From: Nocardia arthritidis
GTDB taxonomy: Bacteria; Actinomycetota; Actinomycetes; Mycobacteriales; Mycobacteriaceae
Direction: 5' to 3'
NCBI RefSeq assembly: GCF_011801145.1
Contig: NZ_CP046172.1
Coordinates: forward strand, 3,472,001 to 3,536,000
Length of the DNA stretch: 64,000 nucleotides
Every line of letters begins with the position of its first letter. The stretch's first letter is position 1. The translations under genes and the position numbers were made by a program. Below the pieces are notes generated by a model. That model saw only the letters and a program-made list of their open reading frames with translations, made no database searches and was not told the DNA's origin. This document shows positions 8,812-17,450 of this stretch, piece by piece.

Positions 8812-9246
8812 ATGCTGTTCACCGACGCCGAATTCGAATACCTGAACACCCAACTGCTCGGCCGCCTGGCGACCGTGCAGTCGAACGGCACACTGCAGGT
8901 CAGTCCCGTGTCGTACCGATACAACGAGCAGACCGGCACGATAGACATCCGCGGCCTGTACATGTCGCGCAGCCAGAAGTTCAAAAACGTCGCCGCCAAC
9001 GGCCGAGTCGCATTCGTCGTCGACGACCTGCCGTCGATCCAGCCGTGGCGGGTACGCTGCCTGGAAATCCGTGGCCGCGGCGAAGCGCTCACCGCGCCAA
9101 CGGATTCCGCGTTCGAGCCGGACTCTAACGTGGACGGGGCGATCATTCGGATCCATCCGGAGAAGATCATCGGCTTCGGGATCGATGATCCGGACCGGGA
9201 TCCGCACGAGCTGGAGCCGAATATTCGTAAGGTGCCTGCGGTTTGA
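8812..9246 (+). CDS. PPOX-class F420-dependent flavin/deazaflavin oxidoreductase
   Basis: This 144-residue split-barrel protein has the F420-type signature of the pyridoxamine-phosphate-oxidase-like family: GRLATVQSNGTLQVSPVSYRY near the start, DIRGLYMSRSQKFKNV, then RVAFVVDDL and RVRCLEIRGRGEAL. Such proteins reduce diverse substrates with F420H2 in actinobacteria; the substrate here is unknown. The ATG at 8812 has GAAGGG 5 nt upstream, which makes it preferable to the in-frame ATG at 8773. It stands alone between the Emb gene and the convergent Rpn array. Confidence 0.8.
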   Translation: MLFTDAEFEYLNTQLLGRLATVQSNGTLQVSPVSYRYNEQTGTIDIRGLYMSRSQKFKNVAANGRVAFVVDDLPSIQPWRVRCLEIRGRGEALTAPTDSAFEPDSNVDGAIIRIHPEKIIGFGIDDPDRDPHELEPNIRKVPAV

Positions 9247-9257
9247 GGGGTGGCCGA

Positions 9258-9818
9258 CTACTCGGTGAAGACGTCGTCGAGGGTGGCGACGCTGAGGATG
9301 CGGCCAGTCCACGCTTCCAGTTGACCCAGGTTCGCTGCCTGAACTGTATCGGTGATGTGTTCGGGCAGAGTTCCGAACTTCACTGTCAGCAGGTCTAGCA
9401 GCGCCTCGGCTCGACCCTCGGCTTCCGCTTTGTCTGCGGCCCAAGTCTCGATCAGATTCTTCGCTCTGACATGCGCCTCGGCCCAAGCGCTGACTTCTTC
9501 TTCGCCGTAGATGATGTGTTCGAAGTTGCCGCCGATTAGGAATCGGTCCGTCCAGGTTTGGATCTGTTGTGCATCTGACCATCGGATATCGGCATCAAGC
9601 CAGAAGGGTAGTGGGCCGAACTTTATTAGCATCAGCGCCTCCAGAAGACGACTGTCGGCGCAAGGGAAAGGCTCGATCGGTGTCTGACTGTCGAGGATTT
9701 CGGCAAAATCAGGGTTGTTCGCGAACCGGCCTACCCATGTCCGCACCTGCTCTGTGTCTGCTGCGCGGACGCGGTGGATGGTCGATGCAGACAGTGGGCC
9801 AAACCTCAGCGTCAACAT
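9258..9818 (-). pseudogene. Tandem Rpn C-terminal units (degenerate array, distal part)
   Basis: The frame encodes three successive, diverged copies of the Rpn C-terminal unit, recognisable by the repeated pattern [KR]FG.LP, then .[DA]..Q...WT.RF/I, then an acidic end. The last unit ends TLDDVFTE, almost the same ending as the nuclease at 10460 (TLEDVFTQ). The middle unit also carries an odd EEEVSAWAEAHVRAKN segment. No nuclease domain precedes it. The frame stays open upstream past 9818, where CCGAGCCAAGGAG recurs near 9904-9916 as in the other units, but no convincing start follows. It may be a translated multi-unit protein or a relic; I lean to relic. Confidence 0.5.
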
Positions 9819-9973
9819 CGCGAGCAGAATCTCGGAATCGGTACGATCTGTGGAACCGCATGTGGCACAAAGCTTTTCAGTGTTAGGGAAAGCGATCTCC
9901 TTGGCTCGGGAGGCTTGACGATCGAGGACATGCTCGAGAGTAGCGGCTGTCGGTCGCCGACAGCACCAGATTT

Positions 9974-10207
9974 GCGGTCGAAGATGTCCGCAAGGGTCTT
10001 GGAGTCCAGAAATCGGTCCATCCAGGTCTCGAGCTGGTCGGGGCGGCGGTGCCCGACGGTGTTGGTGACTTCATCGGGTCGCGGCCCGAACGTCCGGGCC
10101 AGAAGTCGAAGCAACACAGATCCGAACTTCTCTTACAGCAGGTCGAGCAGCGTCTCGGCACGCTCTTCGATGCGCCCTTCGGCGAGGAGCCGGTCAGCGG
10201 TGGTCAT
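9974..10207 (-). pseudogene. Broken standalone copy of the Rpn C-terminal unit
   Basis: An ATG at 10207 preceded by AAAGAGG starts MTTADRLLAEGRIEERAETL, almost identical to residues of the full nuclease. An in-frame TAA at 10133-10135 stops it after 24 codons. The same frame then continues with recognisable unit sequence (RPDQLETWMDRFL and TLADIFD). The conserved start region and the single stop suggest recent loss, or survival only as a 24-residue peptide. Confidence 0.6.
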
Positions 10208-10235
10208 GGTGGCCTCTTTGGCTCGGGGCGGCAAC

Positions 10236-10436
10236 CTACGGAGCGAAGACCTCTTCGGGAGAGGCGGCATCGATGATCCGGTCCGTCCAGGTCCGCATTT
10301 GCTCTGGAGTCGCAGTGTCGATGAGGCGGGTGAACTGGTCGGGCACCGATTTGAACTTCAGGGCCAGCTGTCGACGGAGAGTGTCGGCGCGTCCTTTGGC
10401 TTCGCCTTTGGCGAGGAGTCGGTCAGCGGTGGTCAC
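10236..10436 (-). CDS. Standalone 66-residue Rpn C-terminal protein (RpnS-like, predicted antitoxin)
   Basis: GTG at 10436 has a perfect AAGGAGG (plus-strand 10442-10448) 5 nt upstream, and the gene starts 23 nt after the nuclease stop. The 66-residue product begins VTTADRLLAKGEAKGRADTL and ends EEVFAP. It is collinear and about half identical with the last 66 residues of the nuclease. In E. coli, short proteins made from internal starts in rpn genes (RpnS) bind and block the toxic nuclease (RpnL). By analogy this separate gene may encode an immunity partner or decoy; that is inference. It has no nuclease motif of its own. Confidence 0.7.
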   Translation of the reverse strand: MTTADRLLAKGEAKGRADTLRRQLALKFKSVPDQFTRLIDTATPEQMRTWTDRIIDAASPEEVFAP

Positions 10437-10459
10437 GAGGGCCTCCTTGGCTCGGGGAC

Positions 10460-10660
10460 CTATTGAGTAAAGACGTCCTCGAGGGTGTCGGCGTGCAGGA
10501 TGCGGCGAGTCCATATCCGCAATTGATCTGGGTCTGCTGCGTGAACTCTGTCGGCGATATCGGCGGGCACGGATTCGAACTTGTCTTGCAGCTGGTCGAG
10601 TAGCGTCTCGGCGCGCCCTTCGATGCGTCCTTCGGCGAGGAGCCGGTCAGCGGTGGTCAA
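10460..10660 (-). CDS. Intragenic C-terminal ORF within the Rpn nuclease gene (predicted RpnS-like product)
   Basis: Inside the nuclease gene and in the same frame, a TTG at 10660 is preceded 5 nt upstream by CAGGAGG (plus-strand 10666-10672), a strong Shine-Dalgarno that coding alone does not require. Initiation here would give 66 residues (LTTADRLLAEGRIEGR to DVFTQ). This is the same length as the separate downstream gene, which has the same surrounding bases but a GTG start. This nested arrangement matches the intragenic antitoxin design described for E. coli rpn genes. Confidence 0.55.
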   Translation of the reverse strand: MTTADRLLAEGRIEGRAETLLDQLQDKFESVPADIADRVHAADPDQLRIWTRRILHADTLEDVFTQ

Positions 10661-11431
10661 GAGGGCCTCCTGGGCTCGGGGACCGAGTTGGTCGGCGATG
10701 GGTTGCAGGTCCGCAACAGTGATATCGCTGACCCTAATAATGTAGTGCATGATGGTGACGAGATCGTCGTAGCCGCGGGGGCTGGAATTGATTGCGCGCA
10801 GATCCGTCATCAGTGGAAACAACATGTTTCGGTGACGACTGCCGGGGGCTTTCGTGTGCAGCACCAGCATGACTCGGATCACGGGTGTCAGATCGCGGGC
10901 GAGCAGAGTAGGCAGGTCGAGCGCCGCGACGTCATCAAGCAGGAACTGGAAGTGCGGTACATAAGGGCTCAAAGCCGTTCGCATCTCCGGGTCCAGGTCG
11001 AATAACTCGGCGAACTCGGTGTGGGTGTTCCAGCGACGGCCTTTGTGACTGCTGTGCACCACCAGCGGGATCACCGTCGGCAACGTTTCGGCGTTCGGAT
11101 TCGTATCTCGGTGGTGCTCCCAGATATCGACCATGTACCCGAGCAGCCGCAGCGGCATGAGCTTGTCGGTGCTGCTTTGGTGTTCGATCAGTATGTAGAT
11201 GTAAGCATCGTGGCCAGCCAGGCTGGTCCGGTACAGCACGTCGGCCTGGCGGCCCCGCAGGTTGTTCTTGACGAAGCTGGCCGATTGCAGTTCCAGCCCA
11301 GCCCAATCAATGCGCGCGGCAACGGCTTTCGGCAGGACTGCCTGTAGCTCGCTTGCGGCGTCGGCAGGTCGGCTCATGACCTGACGGAAGTAGGAGTCGT
11401 GCGGATTCGGGGGTGACGCGGACACACTCAT
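10460..11431 (-). CDS. Rpn family PD-(D/E)XK recombination-promoting nuclease / putative transposase
   Basis: This 323-residue protein starts with HDSYFRQVMSRPADAASELQ, the Rpn hallmark. The nuclease core follows: aspartate in GRQADVLYR, then YILIEHQSS, giving the D...ExQ form of the PD-(D/E)XK site at about residues 60-90. Family members in E. coli (RpnA-E) cut DNA, raise recombination and can act in phage defence. The ATG at 11431 is only 2 nt from AAAGG; the GTG two codons on (11425) has better spacing and may be the true start. The gene begins 28 nt after the ADP-ribosylglycohydrolase stop and is likely co-transcribed. Its final 66 residues are repeated several times downstream. Confidence 0.85.
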   Translation of the reverse strand: MSVSASPPNPHDSYFRQVMSRPADAASELQAVLPKAVAARIDWAGLELQSASFVKNNLRGRQADVLYRTSLAGHDAYIYILIEHQSSTDKLMPLRLLGYMVDIWEHHRDTNPNAETLPTVIPLVVHSSHKGRRWNTHTEFAELFDLDPEMRTALSPYVPHFQFLLDDVAALDLPTLLARDLTPVIRVMLVLHTKAPGSRHRNMLFPLMTDLRAINSSPRGYDDLVTIMHYIIRVSDITVADLQPIADQLGPRAQEALLTTADRLLAEGRIEGRAETLLDQLQDKFESVPADIADRVHAADPDQLRIWTRRILHADTLEDVFTQ

Positions 11432-11459
11432 AGCCTTTCGGTCGGCCGAGCGGGACAGG

Positions 11460-12380
11460 TCAGGCGTTCCTGGTGGCGATGCGTACGGCGAGGGTGACGA
11501 GGTCGTCGCCGCGCAGACCGGGGTAGCCGTGCAGTTTCTTGCGCCACTGTGCGGGGACGGCGCGTGCGCCCCAGCGGGCGCCGAGCAGTCCGCCAGCGAT
11601 GGCGGCGGTGGTGTCGGTGTCACCGCCTGCGCGGACGCACTTCTCGAGTGCGGCGGCGAGTTGTCCTGGGCCGGACGGGTCGGTGTTGGTGATGGCCCAC
11701 CATGCCGTTTGCAAGGCGTGCACTACCCAGCCGTTCTTCGGAAACAGTTGGGGCCGACCGGTTTCGGCCTCGTCGAGGCGCGGGAGCCAGTAGTCGGCGG
11801 CGGGGGAGGTCGCGGCGTATTCGCGGACGCCGTCGAAGGTGCCGTGCAGTACCGCGTGCCGGATGGCGTATGTCCAGATCTTGCATGCCTCGGTGGCGTG
11901 CTCGTCGTAGTGGGTGAGCATGCCGATGGCGCCCGCCATCCTGACGCATTCGTCCGCGTCGCGCAGGTAGGCGACGGCGACCGGCGCTGTCCGCATCAGC
12001 GAGCCGTTGCCGCCGGTCAGACCGGTCAGCGACATGGCGCGAGCCCACATATCCGCGGCGGATTGCGGACGCACCTCCAGCACCGTGCGGGTCTGGTTGC
12101 CGATGTCCTTCGGTCGTGAATCCCACCAGCGGACGAATCCGGCCGCGACGGCGTCGGGATCGATACCCGGTCCGGGTTCCGCGGCCAGCGCGACGGCCAC
12201 CGCCATCGATGTGTCGTCGGTCCATTCGCCGGGCTCCCAGCGGAAGGCCCCGCCGCCGATCATATCGATCGCGAGATCCGGGTCCGGATTGGTGAATTCG
12301 TAGCCCGCCCCCAGTGCGTCACCCGCCGCTGTGCCGAGCAGTACGCCCGCGGCGCGGTCCAGCTGTGCGTCGTCCAGCAT
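11460..12380 (-). CDS. ADP-ribosylglycohydrolase family protein
   Basis: The 306-residue protein matches the ARH/DraG fold. The metal-binding pattern is [14 protein letters not shown] near the N-terminus and [20 protein letters not shown] near the C-terminus, with [13 protein letters not shown] between. Enzymes of this family remove ADP-ribose from arginine or other side chains, or from nucleic acids. I take the ATG at 12380, which has GGGAGGGG about 7 nt upstream; the longer frame to 12746 lies over the promoter of the divergent ATPase gene. It is the first gene of an apparent operon with the Rpn nuclease, so a role in toxin control or defence is possible but unproven. Confidence 0.88.
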   Translation of the reverse strand: MLDDAQLDRAAGVLLGTAAGDALGAGYEFTNPDPDLAIDMIGGGAFRWEPGEWTDDTSMAVAVALAAEPGPGIDPDAVAAGFVRWWDSRPKDIGNQTRTVLEVRPQSAADMWARAMSLTGLTGGNGSLMRTAPVAVAYLRDADECVRMAGAIGMLTHYDEHATEACKIWTYAIRHAVLHGTFDGVREYAATSPAADYWLPRLDEAETGRPQLFPKNGWVVHALQTAWWAITNTDPSGPGQLAAALEKCVRAGGDTDTTAAIAGGLLGARWGARAVPAQWRKKLHGYPGLRGDDLVTLAVRIATRNA

Positions 12381-12479
12381 TGATTTCCCCTCCCATTTCC
12401 TGCCGCCGGCCGCCAATGTACCGCGTGCAACACTCGCTGCCGAGTTGCTGTGCTGCGCGATGCAACCACAACCGATAGC

Positions 12480-12485
12480 TAGGCT
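12480..12485 (+). promoter_or_regulatory. -10 element, probable leaderless start of the P-type ATPase gene
   Basis: TAGGCT lies 7 nt before the ATG at 12493, with no Shine-Dalgarno. Confidence 0.4.
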
Positions 12486-12492
12486 TGCGATC

Positions 12493-14904
12493 ATGTCGAT
12501 AACTGTGCAGGCCTCGGGGGCGACCGGACTCACGGCGGCCGAGGTCGAACAGCGCCGCCGCGACGGGCTCACCAACGACATCCCCGACCGAGCCAGCCGC
12601 TCGGTGCGAGATATCGTCCGGGCCAACGTCTTCACCAGGATCAACGCCATCCTCGGCGTGCTGTTCGTGCTGGTACTGGCCACCGGATCGATCGTGGACG
12701 GAATGTTCGGCCTGCTCATCATCGCGAACAGCGGGGTGGGCATCATTCAGGAGATCAGGGCGAAGCGGACCCTGGACCAGCTGGCCATCGTCAGCCAGGC
12801 CAAGCCGACGGTGCGCCGCGATGGCGCCGCGCGGGAGGTGCCGCCGAAGGAGGTGGTGCTCGACGACATCATCGAACTCGGGCCGGGCGACCAGATCGTC
12901 GTCGACGGCGTCATCGAGGAATCGGCGCAGCTCGAGGTGGATGAATCGCTGCTCACCGGTGAGGCCGACCCGATCGATAAGACCGTCGGCGCCACCGTGA
13001 TGTCGGGTAGCTACGTGGTCTCCGGATCCGGTGCGTACCGCGCGACGAAGGTCGGCAAGGACGCGTACGCGGCCAAACTCGCCGATGAGGCGAGCAAATT
13101 CACGCTGGTGCATTCGGAACTGCGCACCGGTATCGACAAGATCCTGAAGTTCATCACCTACCTGCTGATACCCGCGGGTCTGCTGAGCATCTACAACCAG
13201 CTGTTCTCCAGCGGCGAGTCGTGGCGGCCCGCGCTCACCGGCATGATCGCCGCGCTGGTGCCGATGGTCCCCGAGGGGCTGGTGTTGATGACCTCGGTCG
13301 CGTTCGCGGTCGGCGTCGTGCGACTGGGGCGGCGCAAATGCCTCGTCCAGGAGTTGCCCGCGATCGAGGGCCTGGCCCGGGTCGACGTGGTGTGCGCGGA
13401 CAAGACCGGCACGCTCACCGAGAACGGCATGCGGCTCAGCGAGATTCGCGCGCTCGGCGACGGCGATCCGGACCTCGCGCGAAAGGCGTTGGCCGCCATG
13501 GCCGCCGACGATCCTCGGCCCAATGCCAGCGTGCAGGCCATCGCGGAGGCGCTGCCGGACGGGCCGGGCTGGTCGCGCACCGCGAACGCGCCGTTCTCCT
13601 CGGCGAAGAAATGGAGCGGCGTCTCCTACGGCGACAACGGCAACTGGCTGCTCGGCGCGCCGGACGTGCTGCTCGACCCGGGCTCCGAAGATGCCCGTGT
13701 CGCAGAGGAATTGGGCTCCTCGGGACTGCGCATCCTGCTGCTGGCACGCGGTGACCGCCCGGTCGACGCGGCCGACGCGCCGGGCCGGGTGACACCGGCC
13801 GCGCTGGTGGTGCTGGAGCAGAAGGTGCGGCCCGATGCCGGTGACACGCTCGAATACTTTGCCCAGCAGAATGTTTCGATCAAGGTGATCTCGGGTGACA
13901 ATGCCGTCTCGGTCGGCGCGGTAGCCTCGTCGCTGAACCTACCCGGCGGCGACCATGCGGTGGACGCGCGCGAATTGCCGGAGGACCAAAGCGAACTCGC
14001 GGATGTACTGGAGCGCGAGACCACCTTCGGCCGGGTGCGCCCGGACCAGAAGCGGGCCATGGTCGCCGCGCTCCAATCCCGCGGTCACACCGTGGCCATG
14101 ACCGGTGACGGTGTGAACGACGTGCTGGCGCTGAAGGATTCGGATATCGGCGTGGCGATGGGTTCGGGCAGCCCGGCGACCAGGGCGGTGGCGCAGATCG
14201 TGTTGCTGGACAACAGGTTCGCCACGCTGCCGTATGTGGTGGGCGAGGGCCGCAGGGTGATCGGCAATATCGAGCGGGTCTCGAATCTGTTCCTCACCAA
14301 AACCGTCTATTCGGTATTGCTCGCGTTTCTGGTCGGCGCGGCGGGTGTCGGGTCGAAGATCTTCGGCTACGACCCGCTCGGCTATCCGTTCCTGCCGAGG
14401 CATGTGACGATCGCGGCCTGGTTCACCATCGGCATCCCGGCGTTCATCCTGTCGCTGGCGCCGAACAACGAGCGCGCCCGCAGCGGATTCGTTTCCCGCG
14501 TCATGCGTTTGGCGATTCCGTCGGGTGTGGTGATCGGCGTGTGCACGTTCGTCGCCTACCTGTTCGCCTATACCGGGAAGGACGCGACCGAGTCGGAGAA
14601 GGTGCAGGCGGGCACCACGGCACTGATCACCCTGATCATGATCGCGGTGTGGGTGCTTGCCATCGTGGCGCGGCCGTATGTGTGGTGGAAGGTCGTGCTG
14701 ATCGGTGCGTCGGTGGCCGCGTATGTGTTCTTGTTCACGGTTCCGTTCACCAAACATTTCTTCAAACTGGATCCGTCGAACGCCGGGCTGACGGCGGCCG
14801 CATTCGCCTGTGGCGCTGTGGGAATCGTGTTGGTCGAGGTGGCGTGGTGGGTGGGCGCGCGCATCACCGGCGCGGAACGGCATCCCACACCGGGCGGTAT
14901 GTGA
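12493..14904 (+). CDS. ctpE: Cation-translocating P-type ATPase, CtpE-like
   Basis: This 803-residue integral membrane pump has all core P-type features. The actuator motif is LTGEADP (about residue 155), the phosphorylated aspartate is in [10 protein letters not shown] (about residue 303), and the hinge is [21 protein letters not shown] (from about residue 537). Cytoplasmic domains are flanked by two N-terminal membrane pairs and six C-terminal segments. The length and the [18 protein letters not shown] stretch recall M. tuberculosis CtpE, reported as a calcium-uptake ATPase. No heavy-metal-binding N-terminal domain or CPC motif is present, which argues against copper or cadmium. The substrate assignment rests on resemblance only. 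Confidence 0.82.
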   Translation: MSITVQASGATGLTAAEVEQRRRDGLTNDIPDRASRSVRDIVRANVFTRINAILGVLFVLVLATGSIVDGMFGLLIIANSGVGIIQEIRAKRTLDQLAIVSQAKPTVRRDGAAREVPPKEVVLDDIIELGPGDQIVVDGVIEESAQLEVDESLLTGEADPIDKTVGATVMSGSYVVSGSGAYRATKVGKDAYAAKLADEASKFTLVHSELRTGIDKILKFITYLLIPAGLLSIYNQLFSSGESWRPALTGMIAALVPMVPEGLVLMTSVAFAVGVVRLGRRKCLVQELPAIEGLARVDVVCADKTGTLTENGMRLSEIRALGDGDPDLARKALAAMAADDPRPNASVQAIAEALPDGPGWSRTANAPFSSAKKWSGVSYGDNGNWLLGAPDVLLDPGSEDARVAEELGSSGLRILLLARGDRPVDAADAPGRVTPAALVVLEQKVRPDAGDTLEYFAQQNVSIKVISGDNAVSVGAVASSLNLPGGDHAVDARELPEDQSELADVLERETTFGRVRPDQKRAMVAALQSRGHTVAMTGDGVNDVLALKDSDIGVAMGSGSPATRAVAQIVLLDNRFATLPYVVGEGRRVIGNIERVSNLFLTKTVYSVLLAFLVGAAGVGSKIFGYDPLGYPFLPRHVTIAAWFTIGIPAFILSLAPNNERARSGFVSRVMRLAIPSGVVIGVCTFVAYLFAYTGKDATESEKVQAGTTALITLIMIAVWVLAIVARPYVWWKVVLIGASVAAYVFLFTVPFTKHFFKLDPSNAGLTAAAFACGAVGIVLVEVAWWVGARITGAERHPTPGGM

Positions 14905-14991
14905 GCAAACTCGCGTGCTCGTCCAGCAACTGGACAACTGACCCGGCACGCCGCGAGATGCCTTGTGCGAAGCGCTGATTCGGGGTTGGAG

Positions 14992-14997
14992 TACCTT
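14992..14997 (+). promoter_or_regulatory. -10 element before phzF-like gene
   Basis: TACCTT lies 8 nt before the ATG at 15006; no ribosome binding site is seen, so a leaderless mRNA is likely. Confidence 0.4.
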
Positions 14998-15005
14998 CTC
15001 CCACT

Positions 15006-15836
15006 ATGGAGGTACTGCTGCACCAGATCGACGCATTCGTCGATGGCCCCTTTTCGGGCAATCCGGCCGCGGTGATGCCGCTGCCGTCATGGCTGCCGGA
15101 CGAGTTGCTGCAAAACCTGGCCGAGGAGAACAACCTCGCCGAAACCGCCTTCTACACCTCCCAATTACCGCCCGAGGCGGGCGGCCCGCCGGGTGACTGG
15201 CCCGCCTTCCACCTGCGCTGGTTCACCCCGACGGTCGAGGTGAACATGTGCGGTCACGCCACCATGGCGACGGCGGCGCAGGTGCTGGAGGATATCCACC
15301 CCGGCGCGGACCGGGTGAGCTTCTACACCCGCAGCGGCTGGTTGCACGTGGACCGCACCGACGACGACGAGTACGTGCTCGATCTGCCCGCGCTGGAATC
15401 GACCGAGGTGGAGCCGAATCCGCAGCTGGTCGCCGCGCTCGGGGTGCGCGCGGTGCGCGCCTACACCGGGTTCGACGAGGTGATCGTCCTCGGCACCGAG
15501 GCGGAAGTGCGTGCCGCACAACCGAATTACTCCGCTTTTCCGCCGATACCATTCGATGCGGTGATCACCGCGCCCGGCGACACCGTCGATTTCGTCTCCC
15601 GGGTCTTCGGGCCGGATCTCGGCGTTGTCGAGGATCCGGTCACCGGGTCGGCGCACGCCCAACTGGTTCCCCTGTGGGCCAAGGAATTCGGCCGTGCCGA
15701 ACTGCTCGCGCGCCAGTTGTCCAGGCGCGGCGGAACCCTGCGCGGCGAACTGCACGGCGACCGGGTGCTGCTCATCGGGCGCTGCCGTCGCTACCTCGAT
15801 GGCGTTGTGACGCTGCCGGATCAGGGTGGCGAGTAA
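15006..15836 (+). CDS. PhzF-family epimerase/isomerase-like protein
   Basis: This 276-residue protein has the duplicated diaminopimelate-epimerase fold. Diagnostic segments are QIDAFVDGPFSGNPAAVMPL at the start, ENNLAETAF with the expected catalytic glutamate (about residue 45), LRWFTPTVEVNMCGHATMATA, and near the end GVVEDPVTGSAHAQL. Only the phenazine-pathway PhzF has a defined reaction; most homologues, including this one without other phenazine genes nearby, have unknown substrates. It stands alone between the ATPase and a regulator read toward it. Confidence 0.85.
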   Translation: MEVLLHQIDAFVDGPFSGNPAAVMPLPSWLPDELLQNLAEENNLAETAFYTSQLPPEAGGPPGDWPAFHLRWFTPTVEVNMCGHATMATAAQVLEDIHPGADRVSFYTRSGWLHVDRTDDDEYVLDLPALESTEVEPNPQLVAALGVRAVRAYTGFDEVIVLGTEAEVRAAQPNYSAFPPIPFDAVITAPGDTVDFVSRVFGPDLGVVEDPVTGSAHAQLVPLWAKEFGRAELLARQLSRRGGTLRGELHGDRVLLIGRCRRYLDGVVTLPDQGGE

Positions 15837-15880
15837 GCCCAGCATCGCGTAGCCATTCGATGCGGGGTGGCGGTCGGGGA

Positions 15881-16414
15881 TCAGTCCGGATCCGCCATCG
15901 GAAACAGGATGGGGCTCAACAGATATCGAGCCCTGTCCGGTGTGTACTCGTTGGCGAGCACCGGCAGGATGGCCTCGCGCATCCTGGTGACGAGAGTATT
16001 CAGCTCGTCGTCGTCGAGCCAGATGGCGTGCTGCCGGTAGCCGACGGAATCCTTTGCCGGATCGGCATTTTCGCTGTCGAGGTAGGCGTTGAACTCGGCG
16101 AGCAGGCCGGCCATCGCCGCCGGGAAACCGCGGCGGTGGTCCTCGGGGGTGAGCCGGGCCGCGGTTTCCTGGTCGATGCTCGCGCGGTCCTGGCGTAGCC
16201 GGTAGGTGCGCTCCACCGCGCCACGGACCCGCTGCTCCCCGGCGACCTCCAGCACCTCACCGCTGGTGAGCAGGTCGACGTGGCGGTACACCGTCGCCTT
16301 CGAAACATCCGGCAGGCGCGCGCAGAGCTGCGCGGTGGTGAGCATCCTTCCGCCGCGCAACGCATGCACGATGCGCAGGCGGACCGGGTGACCCAGCAGT
16401 TCCAAGATGTCCAT
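15881..16414 (-). CDS. Winged helix-turn-helix (ArsR-like) transcriptional regulator
   Basis: The 177-residue protein opens directly with MDILELLGHPVRLRIVHAL, an ArsR-like first helix, followed by LTTAQLCARL and the recognition helix SKATVYRHVDLL. A wing and an alpha-helical C-terminal half follow without metal-binding CxC motifs. The ATG at 16414 has AAGG 8 nt upstream. It is divergent from the hydrolase gene across only 36 nt, which contain a long palindrome, so it very likely represses itself and the hydrolase. The inducer is unknown. Confidence 0.8.
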   Translation of the reverse strand: MDILELLGHPVRLRIVHALRGGRMLTTAQLCARLPDVSKATVYRHVDLLTSGEVLEVAGEQRVRGAVERTYRLRQDRASIDQETAARLTPEDHRRGFPAAMAGLLAEFNAYLDSENADPAKDSVGYRQHAIWLDDDELNTLVTRMREAILPVLANEYTPDRARYLLSPILFPMADPD

Positions 16415-16435
16415 TGTGCAACCTTCTCATACCTG

Positions 16436-16463
16436 CTACCTTTCTCAAATATGAGAAAGGTAG
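16436..16463. promoter_or_regulatory. Palindromic operator between regulator and hydrolase
   Basis: Perfect 12-bp arms CTACCTTTCTCA and TGAGAAAGGTAG (4-nt centre) overlap the ATG of the hydrolase at 16451. A second, partial half-site ACCTTCTCAT lies at 16421-16430 over the regulator's own ribosome binding site. Confidence 0.7.
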
Positions 16464-17383
16464 ATAGTCCCGATAGCTTCACCGAACGCGATATCACCCT
16501 CGGCGACGGGGATCGACAGGTCGCCGGAACGTTGACCGTGCCGCGCGGCGCCGGACCGCATCCGGGTGTCGTATTGCTCAGCGGCGGTGCGCCTTTCGAC
16601 CGCGACGAGACGTCGGGGCCGAATAAGCCGCTACGGGATCTGGCATGGGGACTGGCCGAGCAGGGCGTCGCCGTTGTGCGGTTCGACAAGGTCACCTACA
16701 ACCGCCTCGAGCTGTATCAGCGCCCCGATTTCACGCCGACGCAGGAGTATGTGCCGCATGCGGTCGCGGCCGTGCGACTGCTTCGGAGCGAGGAAACCGT
16801 GGATCCCGCACGGGTTTTCGTCGCGGGCCACAGCATGGGCGGCAAGTTCGCGCCGCGCGTCGCCGCGACCGAACCGGCGGTGGCGGGCCTGGTGCTGCTC
16901 GCCGCAGACGCGGAACCGATGCAGCGCGCCGCCGTTCGTGTCTTCCGCTATTTCGCCGAAAAGGGGCTGCTCGGGATCACCGAGGACGCCGTGGCCGCGG
17001 TCGAACGGCAGGCCGCCGCGGTCGAGAGTCCGAACCTCTCGCCGTCGACACCGCCCGCCGAACTGCCGTTCGGCTATTCCGGTGGGTATTGGCTGGATCT
17101 GCGTGAGTACGACCAGGTTTCGACCGCGGCGGCGCTCGATCGGCCGATGCTTGTGCTGCAAGGCGAGCGGGACTATCAGGTCACCGTCGACACGGATCTC
17201 GCGCTATGGCGAAAGGGTCTCGCGCATCGCGACAACGTGACGTTTCGGGTGTACCCGGCCGATGATCACTGCTTCTATCCGGGTGAAGGTCCGTCGACCC
17301 CCGCCGACTACGAGTCGCCACATCAGGTCGATCCGGCGGTCATCGCGGATATCGCGCATTGGCTCAGGTCGGGTGAGCTTTGA
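16451..17383 (+). CDS. Alpha/beta-fold hydrolase
   Basis: This 310-residue cytoplasmic protein has a beta-sandwich-like N-terminal segment (ERDITLGDGDRQVAGTLTVP) before the alpha/beta core. The nucleophile elbow is GHSMGG (about residue 129), the acid is probably Asp in LQGERDYQV, and the catalytic His is in YPADDHCFYPGEG. No signal peptide is present. It resembles the esterase/dienelactone hydrolase-like group; the substrate is unknown. The start codon lies inside the shared operator, so repression and initiation are directly coupled. Confidence 0.8.
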   Translation: MRKVDSPDSFTERDITLGDGDRQVAGTLTVPRGAGPHPGVVLLSGGAPFDRDETSGPNKPLRDLAWGLAEQGVAVVRFDKVTYNRLELYQRPDFTPTQEYVPHAVAAVRLLRSEETVDPARVFVAGHSMGGKFAPRVAATEPAVAGLVLLAADAEPMQRAAVRVFRYFAEKGLLGITEDAVAAVERQAAAVESPNLSPSTPPAELPFGYSGGYWLDLREYDQVSTAAALDRPMLVLQGERDYQVTVDTDLALWRKGLAHRDNVTFRVYPADDHCFYPGEGPSTPADYESPHQVDPAVIADIAHWLRSGEL

Positions 17384-17394
17384 TCTCCTGATGA

Positions 17395-17443
17395 GTGATG
17401 AGCGGAAAAGCATCACCCATCGCATCACTGTTTGATGTAGAGT
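17395..17443 (+). promoter_or_regulatory. Promoter/operator of the mazEF-like pair
   Basis: Two inverted repeats are present: GTGATG/CATCAC (17395-17400 with 17411-17416) and CATCA/TGATG (17423-17427 with 17433-17437). A -10-like TAGAGT (17438-17443) sits 7 nt before the ATG, indicating a leaderless, autoregulated toxin-antitoxin operon. Confidence 0.5.
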
Positions 17444-17450
17444 CTGATGC

